A DNA stretch of 64,000 nucleotides from Pseudomonas sp. S04 (GTDB taxonomy: Bacteria; Pseudomonadota; Gammaproteobacteria; Pseudomonadales; Pseudomonadaceae), in the NCBI RefSeq assembly GCF_009834545.1, contig NZ_CP019427.1, positions 5,639,001 to 5,703,000 of the forward strand, read 5' to 3'. This document shows, piece by piece, positions 33,867 to 43,355 of the stretch; position 1 is the stretch's first letter, and every line of letters starts with the position of its first letter. The notes under the pieces are model-generated. The model was given only the letters and a program-made list of their open reading frames with translations. It was not told the origin of the DNA and ran no database searches. The translations under genes were made by a program, and so were the position numbers.

Positions 33867-34460
33867 ATGCCCAAGGTCGGTATGCAACCCATCCGCCGCC
33901 AGCAATTGATCGAAGCCACCTTGCTGGCCGTAGATCAGGTCGGTATGGGGGACGCCAGCATTGCGCTGATCGCCCGTTTGGCTGGTGTCTCGAATGGCAT
34001 CATCAGTCACTACTTCAAGGACAAGAACGGCCTGATCGCCGCCACGGCGCAGTACCTGATGAGCGTCCTCAGCGAGAACGTCACTGCGCGCCGTCAGGCG
34101 CTGGAGGACAACAGCCCGCGGGCACACCTGCAGGTGATTATCGAAGGCAACTTCGACGCCAGCCAGGTCAATGGCCCGGCAATGAAAACCTGGCTGGCCT
34201 TCTGGGCCACCAGCATGCACCACCCGTCTTTGCACAGGTTGCAGCGGATCAACGATCACCGCTTGTATTCCAACCTGTGCTGCCAGTTCCGCCGAGTGTT
34301 GCCGCTTGATCAAGCGCGCAGTGCAGCCCGCGGCCTGGCAGCCCTGATTGACGGCCTGTGGTTGCGCGGCGCGCTGTCGGGAGATGCTTTCGACACCACG
34401 CAAGCGCACCAGATTGCGTACGAATACATGGATTTCCAACTGGCCAAGCAGGCGTGCTAG
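33867..34460 (+). CDS. betI: Choline-responsive TetR-type repressor
   Basis: BetI (197 residues) starts [20 protein letters not shown]. The TetR helix-turn-helix is at [31 protein letters not shown] (about residues 31-61), followed by the helical ligand domain with [17 protein letters not shown]. It represses the bet genes in the absence of choline. The ATG at 33867 follows AAGGAGAT by 7 bases; an in-frame GTG two codons earlier is less likely. First gene of betIBA, 110 bases upstream of betB. Confidence 0.96.
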   Translation: MPKVGMQPIRRQQLIEATLLAVDQVGMGDASIALIARLAGVSNGIISHYFKDKNGLIAATAQYLMSVLSENVTARRQALEDNSPRAHLQVIIEGNFDASQVNGPAMKTWLAFWATSMHHPSLHRLQRINDHRLYSNLCCQFRRVLPLDQARSAARGLAALIDGLWLRGALSGDAFDTTQAHQIAYEYMDFQLAKQAC

Positions 34461-34570
34461 AGCACACATAAAACGCTCAGCCCCTGAACTGTCGCGGATC
34501 GGTGATGCCACATCAATAAGGCAGCACCGTTGCGACCAACGCCAACCACTTATGCACTTGCGAGGACTTT

Positions 34571-36043
34571 ATGGCCCGTTTCGAACTGCAAAAACTCTAC
34601 ATCGACGGCGGCTACACCGACGCTGGCAGCGACGCCACCTTCGAAGCCATCAACCCGGCTAACGGTGAAGTTCTCGCCAACGTGCAACGTGCCACTTTCG
34701 ACGACGTTGAACGCGCCGTTGTCAGCGCCGAAAAAGGCCAGAAGATCTGGGCCGCGATGACCGCCATGGAGCGTTCGCGCATCCTGCGCCGCGCCGTCGA
34801 CATCCTGCGTGAGCGCAACGACGAACTGGCCGCCCTGGAAACCCTGGACACCGGCAAGTCGTACTCCGAAACCCGCTACGTCGACATCGTCACCGGTGCT
34901 GACGTGCTGGAATACTACGCCGGCCTGGTACCCGCCATCGAAGGCGAGCAGATCCCGCTGCGCACCACTTCGTTTGTCTACACCCGTCGCGAGCCGCTGG
35001 GCGTCGTGGCCGGCATCGGCGCATGGAACTACCCGATCCAGATCGCCCTGTGGAAATCCGCCCCGGCCCTGGCGGCGGGCAACGCGATGATCTTCAAGCC
35101 GAGTGAAGTGACGTCCCTGACCACCCTGAAACTGGCCGAGATCTACACCGAAGCCGGCGTTCCAGATGGCGTGTTCAACGTCCTGACCGGCAGCGGCCGT
35201 GAAGTCGGCACCTGGCTGACCGAGCACCCGCGCATCGAGAAGATCTCCTTCACTGGCGGCACCGACACCGGCAAGAAAGTCATGGCCAGCGCTTCGAGCT
35301 CCTCGCTCAAGGACGTGACCATGGAACTGGGCGGCAAGTCCCCGCTGATCATCTTCGACGACGCCGACCTCGATCGCGCCGCCGACACCGCCATGATGGC
35401 CAACTTCTACAGCTCCGGTCAGGTCTGCACCAACGGCACCCGCGTATTCGTGCCGAGCCACCTGAAAGCCGCTTTTGAAGCCAAGATCGCCGAGCGTGTT
35501 GCGCGCATCCGTGTGGGCGACCCGCAAGACGAGAACACCAACTTCGGCCCGCTGGTCAGCTTCGCCCACATGGAAAGCGTGCTGGGCTACATCGCCAAGG
35601 GCAAGGAAGAAGGCGCCCGCGTACTGTGCGGCGGCAACCGCTTGACCGAAGGCGAATTCGCCAAGGGCGCGTTCGTGGCACCGACCGTGTTCACTGACTG
35701 CACCGACGAGATGACCATCGTGCGTGAAGAAATCTTCGGCCCGGTGATGAGCATCCTCACTTACGAAACCGAAGAAGAAGTGATCCGTCGTGCCAACGAC
35801 ACCGACTTCGGCCTGGCCGCCGGTATCGTCACCAAGGACCTGAACCGCGCCCACCGCGTGATTCATCAGCTCGAAGCCGGTATCTGCTGGATCAACGCCT
35901 GGGGCGAATCCGACGCCAAGATGCCGGTCGGTGGCTACAAGCAGTCGGGCGTGGGCCGTGAGAACGGCATCAGCTCGCTGAACAACTTCACACGCATCAA
36001 ATCGGTACAGGTCGAACTGGGCGATTACGCCTCGGTGTTCTAA
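34571..36043 (+). CDS. betB: Betaine aldehyde dehydrogenase
   Basis: BetB (490 residues) oxidises betaine aldehyde to glycine betaine with NAD(P)+. The ALDH signatures are intact: the coenzyme-fold [13 protein letters not shown], the catalytic Glu in [14 protein letters not shown], and the nucleophile Cys in [15 protein letters not shown] (about residue 286). Length equals that of the P. aeruginosa enzyme. The RBS GAGGACTT precedes the ATG. Middle gene of betIBA. Confidence 0.97.
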   Translation: MARFELQKLYIDGGYTDAGSDATFEAINPANGEVLANVQRATFDDVERAVVSAEKGQKIWAAMTAMERSRILRRAVDILRERNDELAALETLDTGKSYSETRYVDIVTGADVLEYYAGLVPAIEGEQIPLRTTSFVYTRREPLGVVAGIGAWNYPIQIALWKSAPALAAGNAMIFKPSEVTSLTTLKLAEIYTEAGVPDGVFNVLTGSGREVGTWLTEHPRIEKISFTGGTDTGKKVMASASSSSLKDVTMELGGKSPLIIFDDADLDRAADTAMMANFYSSGQVCTNGTRVFVPSHLKAAFEAKIAERVARIRVGDPQDENTNFGPLVSFAHMESVLGYIAKGKEEGARVLCGGNRLTEGEFAKGAFVAPTVFTDCTDEMTIVREEIFGPVMSILTYETEEEVIRRANDTDFGLAAGIVTKDLNRAHRVIHQLEAGICWINAWGESDAKMPVGGYKQSGVGRENGISSLNNFTRIKSVQVELGDYASVF

Positions 36044-36072
36044 GGCGTCAATCGCCTCGCCTGCGAGGCCGT

Positions 36073-36164
36073 CATCGCCAGCAGGCTGGCTCCCACAGGT
36101 TTGGTGTCATGCACCAAATCTGTGGCATCCCCAATCCCCTGTGGGAGCCAGCCTGCTGGCGATT
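36073..36164. repeat. REP pair of a different sub-family between betB and betA
   Basis: Inverted copies of CGCCAGCAGGCTGGCTCCCACAG, a core differing from the other REPs here (CCAGCAGGCTGG instead of GGGCAAGCCC), in the 176-base betB-betA gap. A degenerate relative occurs at 48626-48651. Confidence 0.88.
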
Positions 36165-36219
36165 GAGTGCAAAGCACTCACCCGGCCTGACCTGACCACT
36201 ATCAAAGAGGGTGCATCCA

Positions 36220-37923
36220 ATGTCCCAAGAATACGACTACATCATTGTGGGTGCCGGCTCGGCCGGTAACACCCTGGCGACCCGTCTGACCGAAGACGAA
36301 GGCGTCACCGTCCTGCTGCTGGAAGCCGGCGGCCCGGACTATCGTTTTGACTTCCGCACACAAATGCCCGCAGCCCTGGCGTTCCCGCTGCAAGGCCGAC
36401 GCTACAACTGGGCCTACGAAACCGATCCAGAGCCACACATGGACGGTCGCCGGATGGAATGCGGTCGCGGCAAGGGCCTGGGTGGCTCGTCCCTGATCAA
36501 CGGCATGTGCTACATCCGTGGCAACGCCATGGACTACGACGGCTGGGCCAAGATCCCTGGCCTGGAAGACTGGACCTACCTGGACTGCCTGCCGTATTTC
36601 CGCAAGGCGGAAACCCGCGACATCGGCGCGAACGACTACCACGGTGGCGAAGGCCCGGTCAGCGTGACCACGCCTAAAGCCGGCAACAACCCGCTGTTCC
36701 ACGCGATGGTTGAAGCAGGCGTACAGGCCGGTTACCCCCGCACTGAAGACCTCAACGGCTATCAGCAAGAAGGTTTCGGTCCGATGGACCGTACCGTCAC
36801 GCCTAAAGGCCGTCGCGCCAGCACCGCTCGCGGCTACCTGGACACCGCCAAGAAGCGTTCGACCCTGAACATCGTCACCCACGCCCTGACCGACAAGATT
36901 CTGTTTGAAGGCAAGCGTGCGGTCGGCGTGCGTTACCTGGTCGGCAGCGCCGAAGAGCGAGTTGAAGCCCGTGCCCGCAAGGAAGTGCTGGTGTGCAGCG
37001 GCGCGATTGCGTCCCCGCAACTGTTGCAACGTTCCGGCGTCGGCCCGGCCCAGCTCCTGGAAAGCCTGGACATCCCAGTAGTTCACGACCTGCCGGGCGT
37101 GGGCGAGAACCTGCAGGATCACCTTGAGCTGTACCTGCAATACGCCTGCACCCAGCCGGTGTCCCTGTACCCCTCGCTGCTCTGGTACAACCAACCGGCC
37201 ATCGGTGCCGAGTGGCTGTTCAACGGCACCGGGATCGGCGCCAGCAACCAGTTCGAAGCCGGCGGTTTCATCCGCACCCGTCCTGACTTCGAGTGGCCGA
37301 ACATCCAGTACCACTTCCTGCCGGTGGCGATTAACTACAACGGCAGCAACGGGGTAAAAGAGCACGGTTTCCAGGCACACATGGGCTCCATGCGCTCGCC
37401 AAGCCGCGGGCGGATCCAGGTCAAGTCCAAGGACCCACGCCAGCACCCGAGCATCCTGTTCAACTACATGGCCAGCGAGCAGGACTGGCAGGAATTCCGT
37501 GACGGCATCCGCCTGACCCGGGAAATCATGCAACAACCGGCCCTGGACGCGTTCCGTGGTCGCGAGCTGAGCCCGGGCATCGAGGTGCAAACCGACGAGC
37601 AACTGGACACCTTCATCCGCGAACACGCCGAAACCGCGTTCCACCCGTCCTGCTCGTGCAAGATGGGCACCGACGAGATGGCAGTGGTCGATGGTGAAGG
37701 TCGCGTCCACGGGATGCAGGGCCTGCGCGTAGTCGATGCCTCGATCATGCCGCTGATCACCACCGGTAACCTGAACGCACCAACGATCATGATCGCCGAG
37801 AAAATCGCCGACAAGATCCGCGGTCGCCAGCCGTTGCCACGCAGCCAGGCCAAGTACTACGTCGCGGGCGACGCCCCGGTACGTGGCAAGCCGCTGCGAG
37901 AAGTGAGCCGGACCGCGCAGTAA
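36220..37923 (+). CDS. betA: Choline dehydrogenase
   Basis: BetA (567 residues) is a GMC-family flavoprotein oxidising choline to betaine aldehyde and on to betaine. It has the FAD fold [19 protein letters not shown] (residues 6-24), GMC signature 1 ([15 protein letters not shown]), signature 2 ([16 protein letters not shown]) and the C-terminal catalytic HPSCSCKMG and [14 protein letters not shown]. It is probably membrane-associated through electron transfer to quinone. ATG 36220 follows AAAGAGGGTGC. Last gene of betIBA; a REPIN and a C-rich stretch follow. Confidence 0.97.
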   Translation: MSQEYDYIIVGAGSAGNTLATRLTEDEGVTVLLLEAGGPDYRFDFRTQMPAALAFPLQGRRYNWAYETDPEPHMDGRRMECGRGKGLGGSSLINGMCYIRGNAMDYDGWAKIPGLEDWTYLDCLPYFRKAETRDIGANDYHGGEGPVSVTTPKAGNNPLFHAMVEAGVQAGYPRTEDLNGYQQEGFGPMDRTVTPKGRRASTARGYLDTAKKRSTLNIVTHALTDKILFEGKRAVGVRYLVGSAEERVEARARKEVLVCSGAIASPQLLQRSGVGPAQLLESLDIPVVHDLPGVGENLQDHLELYLQYACTQPVSLYPSLLWYNQPAIGAEWLFNGTGIGASNQFEAGGFIRTRPDFEWPNIQYHFLPVAINYNGSNGVKEHGFQAHMGSMRSPSRGRIQVKSKDPRQHPSILFNYMASEQDWQEFRDGIRLTREIMQQPALDAFRGRELSPGIEVQTDEQLDTFIREHAETAFHPSCSCKMGTDEMAVVDGEGRVHGMQGLRVVDASIMPLITTGNLNAPTIMIAEKIADKIRGRQPLPRSQAKYYVAGDAPVRGKPLREVSRTAQ

Positions 37924-37942
37924 TAGTTAGATCACCGCGCGT

Positions 37943-38062
37943 CTATCGCGGGCAAGCCGCAAGCGGGCGCCCGCTCCCACAAGGATCCAGGTGTGTCCAC
38001 ACATGTTGTGTCGACCCAAGAACCTGTGGGAGCGGGCGCCCGCTTGCGGCTTGCCCGCGATG
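37943..38062. repeat. Long-armed REP pair after betA
   Basis: Each arm is extended by a GCCGCAAGCGGGC insert (ATCGCGGGCAAGCCGCAAGCGGGCGCCCGCTCCCAC), giving long inverted arms across a 48-base spacer. Confidence 0.88.
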
Positions 38063-38079
38063 GCCTGCTACCCAACGCT

Positions 38080-38176
38080 ACTCATCCCCCGCCTACACCG
38101 CCCCACCCTTGCCCCCACCCCCCGCGCCGGCCTACTCTAGGCACCGCGCAAACGTTTCACCCCCCGCCCCACCGAC
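38080..38176 (+). promoter_or_regulatory. C-rich, G-poor tract, possible Rho-utilisation site
   Basis: Runs such as CATCCCCCGCC, GCCCCACCCTTGCCCCCACCC and TTTCACCCCCCGCC give a strongly C-over-G biased plus strand after the betA REP. No intrinsic terminator follows betA, so Rho-dependent ending of the betIBA message here is plausible. Confidence 0.35.
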
Positions 38177-38209
38177 AAGCCGCCACCTGGCTGGCCACGA
38201 GGCTTACTC

Positions 38210-38905
38210 ATGTTTGATGTCGTGTCTTCGAGCAAATGGCCCACCGGCTATCTGATCAATCCCAACGTAGAACCCCTCGATCCAAAATGGCTGACCGAGT
38301 TCAGCAAGATCCCCGCCGCCGCAGTCAGTGACTGCCTGGGACGCAACGTCGGAGGCCTGGGGCTCAAGGCCTTCCATGGCAATGCACCGATGCTCGGCAG
38401 TGCCCTGACTGTGCGCGTACGCCCCGGCGACAACCTGATGATCCTCAAGGCCATGCAGATGGCCCGTCCCGGTGACGTACTGGTGATCGACGGCAGCGCC
38501 GACCTGACCCGCGCCGTGTTCGGCGGCATCATGCGCGCCATGGCGCTCAAGGCCGGTATCGTCGGCGTGGTGATCAACGGCGCCCTGCGCGACCTCGACG
38601 AATGGCAGACCGGCGAGCTGCCGGCCTATGCCATCGGTGGCGTGCACCGGGGCCCGAGCACCGACGGTGGTGGCGAGATCAACGTACCGATCTCCTGCGC
38701 CGGCATGCTGGTAGCACCTGGCGACCTGATGATCGGCGACGGTGACGGCGTCGTCGCCGCTGCCCGCGCCGAATTGCCGGAACTGTTGGTGCGTTGCCAC
38801 GACCTGCTGGCCCGCGAACAGGCTACGCTTGCCGCTATCGAAGCCGGCACCCTGGACCCGGATCGTTTCGACGCCATCCTGCGCGCCAAGGGTTGCCCGG
38901 TCTGA
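38210..38905 (+). CDS. RraA-family protein (aldolase/decarboxylase-like)
   Basis: A 231-residue member of the RraA/HMG-aldolase family. Typical segments are AAAVSDCLGRN, LGSALTVRVRPGDNLMILKAM, GDVLVIDGSADLTRAVFGG, and VVINGALRDLDEWQTGELPAYAIG, with the Arg-Asp metal/substrate pair in RDLDE. Members are either 4-hydroxy-4-methyl-2-oxoglutarate aldolases with oxaloacetate decarboxylase activity or RNase E inhibitors; this length with an N-terminal extension fits the enzyme type. It lies 286 bases after betA and ahead of the TldD/E pair, probably outside the bet operon. Confidence 0.82.
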   Translation: MFDVVSSSKWPTGYLINPNVEPLDPKWLTEFSKIPAAAVSDCLGRNVGGLGLKAFHGNAPMLGSALTVRVRPGDNLMILKAMQMARPGDVLVIDGSADLTRAVFGGIMRAMALKAGIVGVVINGALRDLDEWQTGELPAYAIGGVHRGPSTDGGGEINVPISCAGMLVAPGDLMIGDGDGVVAAARAELPELLVRCHDLLAREQATLAAIEAGTLDPDRFDAILRAKGCPV

Positions 38906-38912
38906 CGCCAAA

Positions 38913-38940
38913 AGCATCGCGAGCAAGCTCGCTCCCACAG
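38913..38940. repeat. Single REP copy
   Basis: One copy, CATCGCGAGCAAGCTCGC followed by TCCCACAG; no partner, but the adjacent inverted repeat 38947-38975 takes the usual partner position. Confidence 0.75.
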
Positions 38941-38946
38941 GTTCGA

Positions 38947-38975
38947 GGTTGGATCACAAAACCTGTGATCCAACC
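38947..38975 (+). other. 12-bp perfect hairpin just upstream of tldD-like gene
   Basis: GGTTGGATCACA / TGTGATCCAACC with a 5-base AAACC loop ends 3 bases before the AAGGAGG ribosome site of the next gene. It may stabilise the transcript or limit translation; no T tract follows. Confidence 0.6.
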
Positions 38976-38992
38976 CACAAGGAGGTTCGTGC

Positions 38993-40435
38993 ATGTTCGA
39001 TTTCCACCCCCAGCTCAAGCAGCGCTTCGCTGCCCTGCGCACCGGCGCTGAATTTTTTTCGCTGCGCTACGTGCGCGAGTCTGGCCAGTACCTGTCGGTA
39101 CGCAAGAACGTCGCCGAGCCACCTCACCTGAGCCGCGACGAAGGCGCGATGCTGACCGCCCGGGTCAATGGCGTCGAGGCCTATGCCGCGACCAACGACC
39201 TGTCGCCCGCCGGCCTGCAGGCCGCCCTCGACCGCGCCGAACAACAGGCCCGCGCGCTCGCGGCCCACGCCCTGCTCGATCTGCGCCAGCACACCGTCTC
39301 CAGCGAACGTGGCGACTACCTGTCACCGGATCTGCAACAGCCCTTCCCGTCCCTCAGCGAGTGCTACCAACTGCTCGGCGCCGAATCCGCCGCCGTGCCC
39401 AAGGACGACCGTCTGGTGAACTGGCAGGTGAGCATCGGCATCAACCATGTCGAGCAGATTTACCTCAACAGTGCCGGCGCCGAACTGCGCCAGGCGCAAC
39501 GCTTTGTCTACCCGGGCCTGGACGTCACCGCCTACGACGGCAATGACAGCCAGACCCGCAGCCTGGGCCGCGAGAACTTCGGCCAGCAAGGCAGCGCCGA
39601 CGTCATCAGTCGTTGCGGGCTGATCGGCGCCGGCCCCCTGGTCGCCGACCAGGCCCTGCAACTGCTGCTCGCCCCCAACACCCCGCAAGGCCCGCGCGAC
39701 CTGCTGCTGATGCCCGACCAGATGATGCTGCAGATTCACGAATCCATCGGCCACCCGCTGGAACTGGACCGCATCCTCGGTGACGAGCGCAATTACGCCG
39801 GCACCAGCTTCGTCAAGGCCAGCGACTTCGGCCACCTGCAATATGGTTCCCGGCTGCTCAACGTGACCTTCGACCCGGACATTCCCGAAGAGCTCGCCAG
39901 CTACGGCCATGACGACGACGGTACTGCCGCCAGCAAGCAGTTCCTGATCCGCGAGGGCCGGCTGGAGCGTCCGTTGGGCGGTGCGCTGTCGCAGTTTCGC
40001 GCCGGTCTCGACGGCGTCGCCAACAGCCGCGCCTGCGGCTGGAATCGGCCGCCGATCGACCGCATGGCCAACCTCAACATCGAACCGGGCGAGCAGTCCC
40101 TGGAACAACTGATTGACGGCATCGAACACGGCGTGCTGATGTCGACCAACCGCTCCTGGTCCATCGACGATGCGCGCAACAAGTTCCAGTTCGGCTGCGA
40201 GTGGGGCCAACTGATCGAGAACGGCGAACTCAAGGCCGTGGTGAAGAACCCCAACTACCGGGGCATCAGCGCGCAGTTCTGGAACAACCTCAGTGCCGTA
40301 GGCGACCGCAGTACGCTCAAGGTGCTGGGCACGCCGAACTGTGGCAAAGGCGAACCGAACCAGGTGATCCGCGTGGGTCATGCCTCGCCAGCCTGCGTAT
40401 TCAGCAACATTGATGTGTTTGGGGGAGATGCCTGA
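38993..40435 (+). CDS. TldD-family metalloprotease subunit
   Basis: A 480-residue member of the TldD/PmbA (U62) family. The TldD-type zinc motif HESIGH (HExxxH, in MLQIHESIGHPLELDR near residue 250) is present, with the C-terminal Cys in GTPNCGKGEP at the usual metal-ligand position. TldD acts as a heterodimer with TldE to degrade unfolded peptides or mature modified peptides. Its partner gene overlaps its stop by one base. The sequence is not that of the housekeeping tldD, which lies elsewhere in Pseudomonas, so this is a second-type pair. A strong AAGGAGG precedes the ATG. Confidence 0.9.
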   Translation: MFDFHPQLKQRFAALRTGAEFFSLRYVRESGQYLSVRKNVAEPPHLSRDEGAMLTARVNGVEAYAATNDLSPAGLQAALDRAEQQARALAAHALLDLRQHTVSSERGDYLSPDLQQPFPSLSECYQLLGAESAAVPKDDRLVNWQVSIGINHVEQIYLNSAGAELRQAQRFVYPGLDVTAYDGNDSQTRSLGRENFGQQGSADVISRCGLIGAGPLVADQALQLLLAPNTPQGPRDLLLMPDQMMLQIHESIGHPLELDRILGDERNYAGTSFVKASDFGHLQYGSRLLNVTFDPDIPEELASYGHDDDGTAASKQFLIREGRLERPLGGALSQFRAGLDGVANSRACGWNRPPIDRMANLNIEPGEQSLEQLIDGIEHGVLMSTNRSWSIDDARNKFQFGCEWGQLIENGELKAVVKNPNYRGISAQFWNNLSAVGDRSTLKVLGTPNCGKGEPNQVIRVGHASPACVFSNIDVFGGDA

Positions 40436-41772
40436 TGAGCAGCGCATTGAGTCAGGTCGAACAGTTCAAGGCCCTGGTGTCGTGGCTGCGCAGCGCCCTG
40501 CGCGAGTCGGAGCAATTCACCTTGAGCTATGCCGCCGAATCCTCGGCGTTCGTACGCTTCAACCACGCCAAGGTGCGCCAGGCCGGAGAGGTGCAACAGG
40601 CCAGCCTGGGCTTCAAGCTGATCGACGAGGGCCGGCATGCCGACCTCAACATCACCCTGGCCGGCGACCCGCAAGTCGACCAGTTGCGTCTGGCCGAGGG
40701 TCTGCAGCAATTGCGCGAGACCCTGCCCTTGCTGCCACCGGACCCGTACCTGCTGCTCAACCACAATGGCTGGCAGAGCAAGCAAGTGCAGGAGCATCCG
40801 CTGCCAGACACCGCCCAGGTGGTGGAACAGATCGCCCGCGCGGCCGAAGGCCTGGACCTGGTCGGTTTTTATGCCGCCGGCCCCATTAGCCGGGGTTTCG
40901 CCAGCTCGGCTGGGGCTTTCGGTTGGCACCAGGCCAACAGCTTCAACTTCGATTTCAGCCTATTCCACGCCAACGGCCAGGCGGTAAAGGCCAGCTACGC
41001 TGGGCACGACTGGAGCGATGCCGGTTTTGCCAAGCGCTTCGAACAGGCGCGCGAGCAACTGGAGTATCTGGGCCGCCCCCTGCATACCCTGGCACCCGGG
41101 CAATACCGGGCCTACCTGGCACCGGCCGCGCTCGACGAGATTCTCGGCATGCTCTGCTGGGGTGGGTTCTCGGCGCAGTCGATTGCCAGCAAAAGCAGTC
41201 CGTTGCAAAAACTCTACGGCGGCGACCAGCACTTCAGCCCGCTGCTGGATCTTGCGGAGAAAGTCAGCGGTTCCCTGAGCCCGGCATTTTCCGGCGAGGG
41301 CTACCCACGCAGCGACCTGGCATTGATTGTCGCCGGCGCGGCAGGTGAACAACTGGTGAGCTCGCGCAGCGCTGCCGAGTATGGCCTGACCGCCAACGGT
41401 GCCGGCGGCGGTGAGTCGCCCAGCGCCTTGAACATGGCCGCCGGCACCTTGCCCGAAGCCGAGATTCTCAAGCAACTGGGTACCGGCCTGTACATCAGCA
41501 ACCTGTGGTACCTGAACTACTCGGACCAGCCGGCCGCGCGCCTGACGGGCATGACCCGTTTCGCCACCTTCTGGGTCGAGAACGGCGAGATCCAGGCACC
41601 GGTCAGCACCATGCGTTTCGACGACAGCGCCTACAGCCTGCTGGGCTCGCAACTGGAAGCGCTGACCCAGGAGCGCGAGCTGATTCTGTCGGCCAGCACC
41701 TACGACCAGCGCGCCACGGCATCGGCGTTGCTGCCAGGCGCGCTGGTCAGCCGCTTGACCCTGACCCTGTAA
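40435..41772 (+). CDS. TldE/PmbA-family partner subunit
   Basis: A 445-residue TldD/PmbA-family protein without the HExxxH motif, as expected for the non-catalytic TldE-like half. Conserved-looking segments include GFYAAGPISRGFASSAG, EILGMLCWGGFSAQSI and the C-terminal LYISNLWYLNYSD and FATFWVENGEI. The start overlaps the tldD-like stop (TGATG), so the two should be translated in equal amounts. Substrate unknown. Confidence 0.88.
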   Translation: MSSALSQVEQFKALVSWLRSALRESEQFTLSYAAESSAFVRFNHAKVRQAGEVQQASLGFKLIDEGRHADLNITLAGDPQVDQLRLAEGLQQLRETLPLLPPDPYLLLNHNGWQSKQVQEHPLPDTAQVVEQIARAAEGLDLVGFYAAGPISRGFASSAGAFGWHQANSFNFDFSLFHANGQAVKASYAGHDWSDAGFAKRFEQAREQLEYLGRPLHTLAPGQYRAYLAPAALDEILGMLCWGGFSAQSIASKSSPLQKLYGGDQHFSPLLDLAEKVSGSLSPAFSGEGYPRSDLALIVAGAAGEQLVSSRSAAEYGLTANGAGGGESPSALNMAAGTLPEAEILKQLGTGLYISNLWYLNYSDQPAARLTGMTRFATFWVENGEIQAPVSTMRFDDSAYSLLGSQLEALTQERELILSASTYDQRATASALLPGALVSRLTLTL

Positions 41773-41870
41773 ACACAATCCGTAGCAGCTGGCGAAGCCT
41801 GCGTTCGCCAGCCGCGACAGGGGTTCCATCGCTCTGCGGCTGATGTCATCAAATAATGCCTAGAGGTCCC

Positions 41871-43298
41871 ATGCCCAATCGCCCTGACCTGGACGCCACC
41901 ACCGCCCGCTGGATTCCCTGGGTGGTGGCGATTGCGTTTTTCATGCAGTCCCTCGACGGGACCATCCTCAACACCGCCCTGCCCGCCATGGCCCGCGACC
42001 TGGCCGAAGACCCATTGCGCATGCAGGGTGTGATCATTGCCTACATGCTCACCGTGGCATTGCTGATTCCCGCTTCGGGGTGGATAGCCGACCGCTTCGG
42101 CACCAAGAAGATCTTCTTCGGTGCGATCCTGCTGTTCAGCTTTGGCTCTCTGCTCTGCGCGCTATCGGAGACCCTGAGCATGCTGATCGGCGCCCGGGTG
42201 ATCCAAGGCCTGGGCGGCGCCTTGATGCTGCCGGTCGGGCGCCTGGTGGTGCTGCGCGCCTACCCGCGTTCGGAGCTGGTGCGGATCATGGGGTTCATCA
42301 CCATTCCCGGTCTGCTCGGCCCACTGATCGGGCCGACCATGGGCGGCTGGATGGTGCAGTACCTGACCTGGCACTGGATCTTCCTGATCAACCTGCCCGT
42401 GGGCCTGGTCGGTTGCTACGCCGTCTGGAAGTTCATCCCCGACCTGCGGGGCAGTGAGCGAACGCGTTTCGATGGCCTGGGCTTCGTGCTGTTCGGCGCG
42501 GCCATGGTGCTGATTACCATCGCCATGGAAGGCCTGGGCGAACTGCACCTGCCGCACCTGCGGGTGATGTTGCTGCTGTTTGGTGGCATGGCCTGCCTGG
42601 CGGCCTACTGGCTGCGGGCCGGACACATCGACAATCCGCTGTTCGCGCCGTCGCTGTTCAAGACCCGGACCTTTGCGGTGGGCATCCTGGGCAACCTGTT
42701 CGCCCGCCTGGGCAGCGGTGCATTGCCGTTCCTGGTGCCGTTGCTGCTGCAAGTGGCGTTGGGTTATTCGCCCTCCCAGGCCGGGATGAGCATGTTGCCG
42801 CTGGCCGCGGCCGCGATGCTTGCCAAGTCGGTGGCGCGACCGTTGATCGAGCGTTTTGGCTACCGCATCGTGCTCACCGGCAACACCCTGGCGCTGGGGA
42901 TCATGCTGGCAAGCATGGGTTTGGTCAGCGAGCAGACGCCATATTGGCTGTTGCTGGTGCACCTGGGAGTTCTCGGGGCAATCAACTCCCTGCAGTTCAC
43001 CGCGATGAACACCGTGACCCTGATCGACCTCGACGACGCCAGCGCCAGCAGCGGCAACAGCCTGCTGTCGGTGGTCGCGCAACTGTCCCTGAGCCTTGGG
43101 GTAGCCTGTGCCGGTGCGTTGCTTGGCGGCTTTACCGCAGAGGTCGGCAACGATGGCGTGGAGACCATTCTCGGGGCATTCCAGATGACCTTTGTCACCG
43201 TGGGCATCATGGCGATGCTGGCCGCGACGATCTTCTCCCAGCTGTCCAGAGAAGACGGACGGCGCGTCAAACGTCCGGAACAGCACATCGAACCTTAG
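41871..43298 (+). CDS. MFS drug-resistance transporter (DHA2, EmrB/HsrA-like)
   Basis: A 475-residue protein with 13-14 hydrophobic segments. Motif A (SGWIADRFGTKKIFF), the TM1 motif SLDGTILNTALPAMA typical of DHA2 antiporters and the TM5 GPTMGGWM motif are visible. It probably exports hydrophobic compounds by proton antiport. I chose the ATG at 41871 after GAGGTCCC; an ATG five codons earlier is possible. It follows the TldE-like gene by 98 bases, and could share its transcript. Confidence 0.88.
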   Translation: MPNRPDLDATTARWIPWVVAIAFFMQSLDGTILNTALPAMARDLAEDPLRMQGVIIAYMLTVALLIPASGWIADRFGTKKIFFGAILLFSFGSLLCALSETLSMLIGARVIQGLGGALMLPVGRLVVLRAYPRSELVRIMGFITIPGLLGPLIGPTMGGWMVQYLTWHWIFLINLPVGLVGCYAVWKFIPDLRGSERTRFDGLGFVLFGAAMVLITIAMEGLGELHLPHLRVMLLLFGGMACLAAYWLRAGHIDNPLFAPSLFKTRTFAVGILGNLFARLGSGALPFLVPLLLQVALGYSPSQAGMSMLPLAAAAMLAKSVARPLIERFGYRIVLTGNTLALGIMLASMGLVSEQTPYWLLLVHLGVLGAINSLQFTAMNTVTLIDLDDASASSGNSLLSVVAQLSLSLGVACAGALLGGFTAEVGNDGVETILGAFQMTFVTVGIMAMLAATIFSQLSREDGRRVKRPEQHIEP

Positions 43299-43355
43299 GG
43301 CGAATGGCCACCGGGCTGGTACACTGCGCGACATTTTGTTTTGCAGGCCAGTCCC

